NCBI RefSeq assembly: GCF_937858865.1
Contig: NZ_CALLYO010000616.1
Coordinates: 1 to 19,822, forward strand
Direction: 5' to 3'
From: an uncultured Amaricoccus sp.
GTDB lineage: Bacteria > Pseudomonadota > Alphaproteobacteria > Rhodobacterales > Rhodobacteraceae
DNA: 19,822 bases
Positions 15,841 through 19,822 of the stretch are shown in pieces (the stretch's first letter is position 1; each line of letters starts with the position of its first letter). Position numbers and translations under genes: made by a program. The notes beneath the pieces are model-generated. The model worked only from the letters and a program-made list of their open reading frames with translations. It was not told the origin of the DNA and ran no database searches.

Positions 15841-16343
15841 CAGCGCGCCTCTACCGGGAGGGCGAGGAGGGCGTCGAGGAGGGGCTCCGGGCGCTCCGGA
15901 TCGATGGCCTGCGGGGCGCCGCCCTCGAGCCAGAGGGCGAGGGGCGGCGCTGCGGGCGCTTCCGCGGCGGACAGGGGCAGGGCGCGCAGACGGGCGTCCA
16001 GCGCGTCGGGGCCGAGCTCGCCGCGGGCGGCGGCGGAGGCGGTGGCGGCGAGGGCGGCGAGCCAGGCGGGGTCGGCGGCGGTGGTGCCGGGGGCGGCGAG
16101 GGTGAGCGGGAAGCGGCGGCCGGCGCGGTCGGCGCTGGCGATGACGAGGCCGGTCGCGCGGAGCGGGCCCTGGGCGAGGGCGAAGCGGAGGGCCGGGCCG
16201 TCCGGCAGGCGGGCGGCGAGGTGGCGGGCGCACCAGCGGTCCCAGAAGCGGACGAAGTCGGCGGGCAGGCGCCGGGTCACGAAGTCGCCCGCCTGCGGCA
16301 GCTTGCCGTAGAAGCCGGGGAGGATCAGATCCGGTCCGGGCAC
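15840..16343 (-). CDS. tagF: TagF, type VI secretion-associated regulator
   Basis: This 167-residue protein starts at GTG (16343). The family motif GFYGKLPQAGDFVTRRLP begins at about residue 9 and FWDRW follows, both characteristic of TagF (also called the BMA_A0400 family). TagF proteins restrain type VI firing after translation, typically by acting on Fha or related signalling parts. The length is close to the short form of the family. The start lies inside the 3' end of tssM (19-base overlap) and the stop shares one base with the DUF2169 start. The C-terminal half is alanine- and leucine-rich with little recognisable motif content. Confidence 0.9.
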   Translation of the reverse strand: MPGPDLILPGFYGKLPQAGDFVTRRLPADFVRFWDRWCARHLAARLPDGPALRFALAQGPLRATGLVIASADRAGRRFPLTLAAPGTTAADPAWLAALAATASAAARGELGPDALDARLRALPLSAAEAPAAPPLALWLEGGAPQAIDPERPEPLLDALLALPVEAR

Positions 16344-19300
16344 GAGAACCTCGAGAACATCTGCAGGTCGAAGGGGTTGTCGACGCTCGCCGCCTGCAGG
16401 TCGAAGTCGGCCCAGAAGCCGCCGCTCGCCAGGCGCAGGCGGAAGAGGTCGGGCCGGTCGGTCGGCCGGAGGTTGCCGCCGCGCAGCAGGCGCAGCCAGG
16501 CCCAGGCGCCGCTCTCGCTCGCCATCACCTCGGGCCGCGGCTCGACCGGGCGGAAGGCGAGCGTGATGACCCCGGTGCCGTCCTTGCCGGGCCAGGTCAT
16601 CTGCGCCCCGCGCGCGGCGCTGTTGAGGTAGGTGAGGCTCTGCCCGTCGAGGTTCAGCGTCACCGCCGAGGCGTTGGGCGAGAGGTCGGTCGGGGTGAGG
16701 TTGAAGGTCATCACCGGCCCGGCGCCGCCCGGGAAGAGCGCGTCGCGGATGCGCCGCGCCCGCTCGAGCGCCGCCAGCGCGCCGTCGTCGAGGCCGAGGT
16801 CGGCACGCCACCGCCACGGCCGGGTCGTGGTGTCGACGTAGGGCAGCAGGTGGTCGTTGGTGAAGGCGTCGATCAGCCCTCCCGGCCCGAAGAGGCGCTG
16901 GAAGTCGGCGGTGTTGACGTCGCTCACCCCGTTGGGGTCGAACGGATAGCGCCCGACCAGCGCCGCCTTGCAGAAGGCGAGGACATCGCTCTGCCAGATG
17001 GCGTTGAGCTTCTTCACCACCGCCTGCTCGGTGATCGTCGTGGTGTCGCTGGCGAGCCCGGCGATCCAGTCGTCGAGCGGGTCGGGCAGGACCTTCGCCT
17101 GCTCCGCCACCGCCCCGGTCAGCTCGGCGAGGCCGCCCTGGTTCTTGATCGCGATCTCGGGGTCGGGGCTCGCCGCCACCGTCTGCAGGACGTTCGAGAG
17201 CGCGGTCAGCGCCGCCACCACCGGGTCCATCGCCGGCGGCTGGCCGTCCACCTCGGCGATCGCGGCGCGCAGCGGCTTGAAGTGGTCGGAGACCTCCTGG
17301 CCGCTGGTGTCGAGCGGGGCGCCGCCCTCGGCGGGCGGGATGAACTTCATCCCCTTCCTGGCGAGCTTGCCGACCTTGCCGAGCTTGCCCAGCACCTTGG
17401 AGAGCCCCTTCGGCGGCCCGCCGGCCGCGGCCTCGCCGCTGTCCTCGGGCCGGGCGAGGTCGGTCTCGACGGCGACGGCGGTCAGGAGCCGCTTCAGCGC
17501 CGAATCCGCGCTCGAGAGGTCCTTGAGGTTCTCGGTCGCCGTGGGGAGGTCGGTGAGCGGCGCCAGCGTCACGTCGCGCAGGAAGCCGTCCCACTGCGCG
17601 ACGAAGTCCTCGTAGTAGAGCTTCAGCATGTCGTCGGCGAGCTCGCTGACCGAGACCTCGGAGCTTTCCGGGCAGCCGCCGGCGAAGACCGAGCGGTCGA
17701 GCGCCGCCTGGGCGGCGACGTCCTCGAGCCGGTCGAGCACGACGCCGTGGAAGCCCTGGTAGGTATAGAGCCCGTCGATGCCGACGCGCAGCGTCTTTTC
17801 CGAGCGGCGGACGAGGACGTTGGCGGCGTTCGGGCCGGCGACGGCGGCCGGGATCCAGTCGGGGAGCGCGGTGGCCGCCGGGTCGGAGCGGAGCGCGTCG
17901 TAGGCGCGCTTGGCGAGCGGGATCGAGCAGACGCTCTCGAGCGCGGCCTGGACGAGCGCATCGTCGGGCGGCACGAAGCTCGCGTCGTAGGGCATGCGCT
18001 CGATGGCGTCGATCTGGTAGCCGAGCGCGGCCTCGGTCGGGAAGGGCTGGGTCTCGGCGAACTCCGGCAGCCGCTCCGCCCACCAGGTGGCGGCGAAGTC
18101 CGGGTCCATCTGGCTGAGGCCGGTCATCATCCGGTAGGTCTTGAGCGCGTCGAGCAGATAGTCCGGGTCGCGGATCTGCCGCCACATGGTCGCCTCGAGC
18201 AGCGCCACCATCCGCGGCTCGAGCAGGTTGCGCAGCGCGCCGGAATAGGCCGCCTCCTGTGCCGCCTCGATGTCGGGGACGGCGGAAGGGCCGACCAGGC
18301 GGGCGAAGGCGCCGGGCAGCGGCACGCGGGCATTGTCGACCTCGGTCACCGCATCGAGCGCGACCTCGAGGTCCGAGGGCTCGAGCGGCGCCTGCCGGGC
18401 GGCGGCCGGGGCGAGCGCGGTGCGGAGCCGCTCGAACTCGTCCGCCTGCGCCGCCACCGCGCCGCGGTTGGAGAGATAGGAGACGGTGAAGGCGAGCGCC
18501 CCGAGCAGGAAGACCGCGGCGGCGGCGACCGCCCCGCCGCGCCAGAGCCAGAGCCGGCGCAGCTCGGCCCTGGGGTCGAGCGAGGCGAGGCCGGCCTCGG
18601 CGAAGACGACGTCGGTCAGGAAGCGGCGGAGGAAGAAGCTCCGCCGCTCGACGCGCGGGGCGGCGTGGGAATGGGCGAGCGGCAGGCCGAAGGCCGAGGA
18701 GAGGGTGCCGACCAGCCGGTCGATGGGCGTTCCCTCCTGGGTGGCCGAGGTCAGGTAGAAGCCGCGCAGCCAGGCGCTCTCCTCGTAGCGGCTCTCGCCG
18801 AAGACGGTGTCGACGAGGAGGCGGAGCGGCGCCTCGAGGCTCGCGACCTGGGCCGGGAAGCGGAAGATCTCGGCGCGGACGCTCAGCGCCTCCTCCCCCT
18901 CCATGCGCGGGCCGACCCGCCCCTCCAGCCGCTCGACCAGCGCGGCGAGCTCGCGGCCGGCCGCGCCGCCGTCGGGCTTCTCGCCGGGGGCGAAGGTCGC
19001 GCCCCAGACCTGCTCGCGCTCGGCGGCGGAGAGGCCCTCGAAGCTCGCCTCGAAGCCCTTGATGAGGTCGCACTTGGTGACGAGCAGGTAGACCGGCAGG
19101 CGGATCTCCAGCCGCTGGTTCAGCTCGGCCAGGCGCTTCCTGATCTCGCGGCCGTGGGCGCGCACCGCGGCGTCGCCCTCGGCCAGCACGTCGGCCGGCA
19201 CGGCGACGATGACGCCGTTGAGCGCGCGGCGGCCGCGGTGCTTCTTCAGGAGGTCGAGGAAGCCCAGCCACTCGGCGGCGTCGACCTCGGGCTGGCTCTC

Positions 19301-19822
19301 CTGCTGCACGTAGCGGCCGGCGGTGTCGATGAGGACGGCGGTCTCGGTGAAGAACCAGTCGCAGTTGCGCGTGCCCCCGACGCCCTGCAGGTCGTCGGTC
19401 AGGTCGAAGGGGAACTCGAGTCCCGACTGGCGCAGCGCCGTGGTCTTGCCCGAGGCGGGCGGGCCGATGATGACGTACCAGGGCATGTCGCGCAGGAAAC
19501 GGCGGCCGCCGAGCTTGCGCTTCTTCAGCTCGGCCATGATCTCCTGGAACTTCGCCCCGACCGCGGCGACGCCCTCGGCGGCCGGGTCGAGCGGCTTGAC
19601 CTCCGGGACGGCGAGCTCGGAGACGAAGAGCCGGTTGGCGCGGATGGCGCGGCGCTGGGCGAGGATGATCCAGACGAGCCAGAGGAGGACGAAGGCGAGG
19701 ATCACGCCGAGCCTCGCGATCTCGCCGGCGAGCGGGCGCGTGGTGCCGATGGCGACGAGCGGGCCGAAGAGCCAGACGATCGTGCCGAGCAGCGCGATCC
19801 CGATCAGGCTCCAGAGCCAGCG
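16325..19822 (-). CDS. tssM: Type VI secretion membrane-complex protein TssM (IcmF), 5' end outside window
   Basis: The 1165 residues seen lack only a few N-terminal residues, because the frame stays open to the window edge. Two membrane segments come first (about in-window residues 2-24 and 39-55). A cytoplasmic NTPase-like domain follows, with Walker A GPPASGKT (120-127) and a Walker B-like LIDTAGRY (164-171). A third membrane segment (about 430-451) is followed by the large periplasmic part, with IcmF-related and C-terminal TssM domains. TssM forms the trans-envelope complex with TssJ and TssL. A lysine-rich linker without acidic residues (about 804-830) is unusual. tagF begins within its last 19 bases. 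Confidence 0.95.
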   Translation of the reverse strand, partial: RWLWSLIGIALLGTIVWLFGPLVAIGTTRPLAGEIARLGVILAFVLLWLVWIILAQRRAIRANRLFVSELAVPEVKPLDPAAEGVAAVGAKFQEIMAELKKRKLGGRRFLRDMPWYVIIGPPASGKTTALRQSGLEFPFDLTDDLQGVGGTRNCDWFFTETAVLIDTAGRYVQQESQPEVDAAEWLGFLDLLKKHRGRRALNGVIVAVPADVLAEGDAAVRAHGREIRKRLAELNQRLEIRLPVYLLVTKCDLIKGFEASFEGLSAAEREQVWGATFAPGEKPDGGAAGRELAALVERLEGRVGPRMEGEEALSVRAEIFRFPAQVASLEAPLRLLVDTVFGESRYEESAWLRGFYLTSATQEGTPIDRLVGTLSSAFGLPLAHSHAAPRVERRSFFLRRFLTDVVFAEAGLASLDPRAELRRLWLWRGGAVAAAAVFLLGALAFTVSYLSNRGAVAAQADEFERLRTALAPAAARQAPLEPSDLEVALDAVTEVDNARVPLPGAFARLVGPSAVPDIEAAQEAAYSGALRNLLEPRMVALLEATMWRQIRDPDYLLDALKTYRMMTGLSQMDPDFAATWWAERLPEFAETQPFPTEAALGYQIDAIERMPYDASFVPPDDALVQAALESVCSIPLAKRAYDALRSDPAATALPDWIPAAVAGPNAANVLVRRSEKTLRVGIDGLYTYQGFHGVVLDRLEDVAAQAALDRSVFAGGCPESSEVSVSELADDMLKLYYEDFVAQWDGFLRDVTLAPLTDLPTATENLKDLSSADSALKRLLTAVAVETDLARPEDSGEAAAGGPPKGLSKVLGKLGKVGKLARKGMKFIPPAEGGAPLDTSGQEVSDHFKPLRAAIAEVDGQPPAMDPVVAALTALSNVLQTVAASPDPEIAIKNQGGLAELTGAVAEQAKVLPDPLDDWIAGLASDTTTITEQAVVKKLNAIWQSDVLAFCKAALVGRYPFDPNGVSDVNTADFQRLFGPGGLIDAFTNDHLLPYVDTTTRPWRWRADLGLDDGALAALERARRIRDALFPGGAGPVMTFNLTPTDLSPNASAVTLNLDGQSLTYLNSAARGAQMTWPGKDGTGVITLAFRPVEPRPEVMASESGAWAWLRLLRGGNLRPTDRPDLFRLRLASGGFWADFDLQAASVDNPFDLQMFSRFSCPDRI
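16349..16353 (-). promoter_or_regulatory. tagF: Ribosome binding site deciding the GTG start of tagF
   Basis: CGAGG on the minus strand lies five bases before the GTG at 16343. No ATG is available in this frame before the conserved GFYGKLP motif, so the GTG start is favoured. Confidence 0.6.

Overview
The window is very GC-rich: 60-base samples outside the 11.7-13.5 kb segment count at 75-78% G+C. Gene content (alphaproteobacterial-style type VI secretion genes with stand-alone DUF6484 and DUF2169/DUF4150 modules, beside a two-partner secretion locus) suggests a high-GC alphaproteobacterium, perhaps Rhodobacterales or Rhodospirillales. I cannot fix the species from sequence alone. There are no rRNA, tRNA, CRISPR or transposase genes.

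Left part (about 68-8191, minus strand): a three-gene two-partner secretion operon in the order transporter (TpsB, FhaC/ShlB type), exoprotein (TpsA, filamentous-haemagglutinin N-terminal domain, GLUG repeats, two MBG repeats, helical C-terminus), and an exported caspase-fold (C14) protein with Sel1 repeats. A hairpin follows the last gene. The TpsB has lost the usual VRGF loop-6 motif (LSTF instead), and the caspase-like protein is predicted to sit in the periplasm next to the passing TpsA substrate.

Middle (8192-11742, plus strand): a 355-base divergent intergenic region with a plausible vgrG promoter and a perfect 7-bp inverted repeat, then vgrG, a small DUF6484 protein that looks like a VgrG OB-fold and needle tail without the base, and a 116-residue fragment resembling the N-terminus of TIGR02270 proteins. 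The fragment ends where G+C drops sharply.

Right part (11739-19822, minus strand): a tightly overlapping type VI secretion string: tssM (5' end outside the window), tagF, a DUF2169 adaptor, a thiolase-fold ketosynthase-like protein lacking all three catalytic residues, a DUF4150 (PAAR-like) effector with a probable HNH/GHH-type nuclease C-terminus, and a beta-propeller-like presumed immunity protein. The effector C-terminus and immunity gene lie in a low-GC island (45-53% in sampled 60-base stretches), so the pair looks like an exchanged cargo cassette in an otherwise resident T6SS chassis. The converging vgrG group and effector group end on a shared TTAA.

How they may work together (inference): TssM/TagF belong to the T6SS motor and its control. 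VgrG and the DUF6484 protein form spike parts. DUF2169 and the dead ketosynthase load or fold the DUF4150 effector on the VgrG tip. The last gene protects the producer. The most promising unexplored element is the DUF2169 / catalytically dead ketosynthase / DUF4150 loading module.
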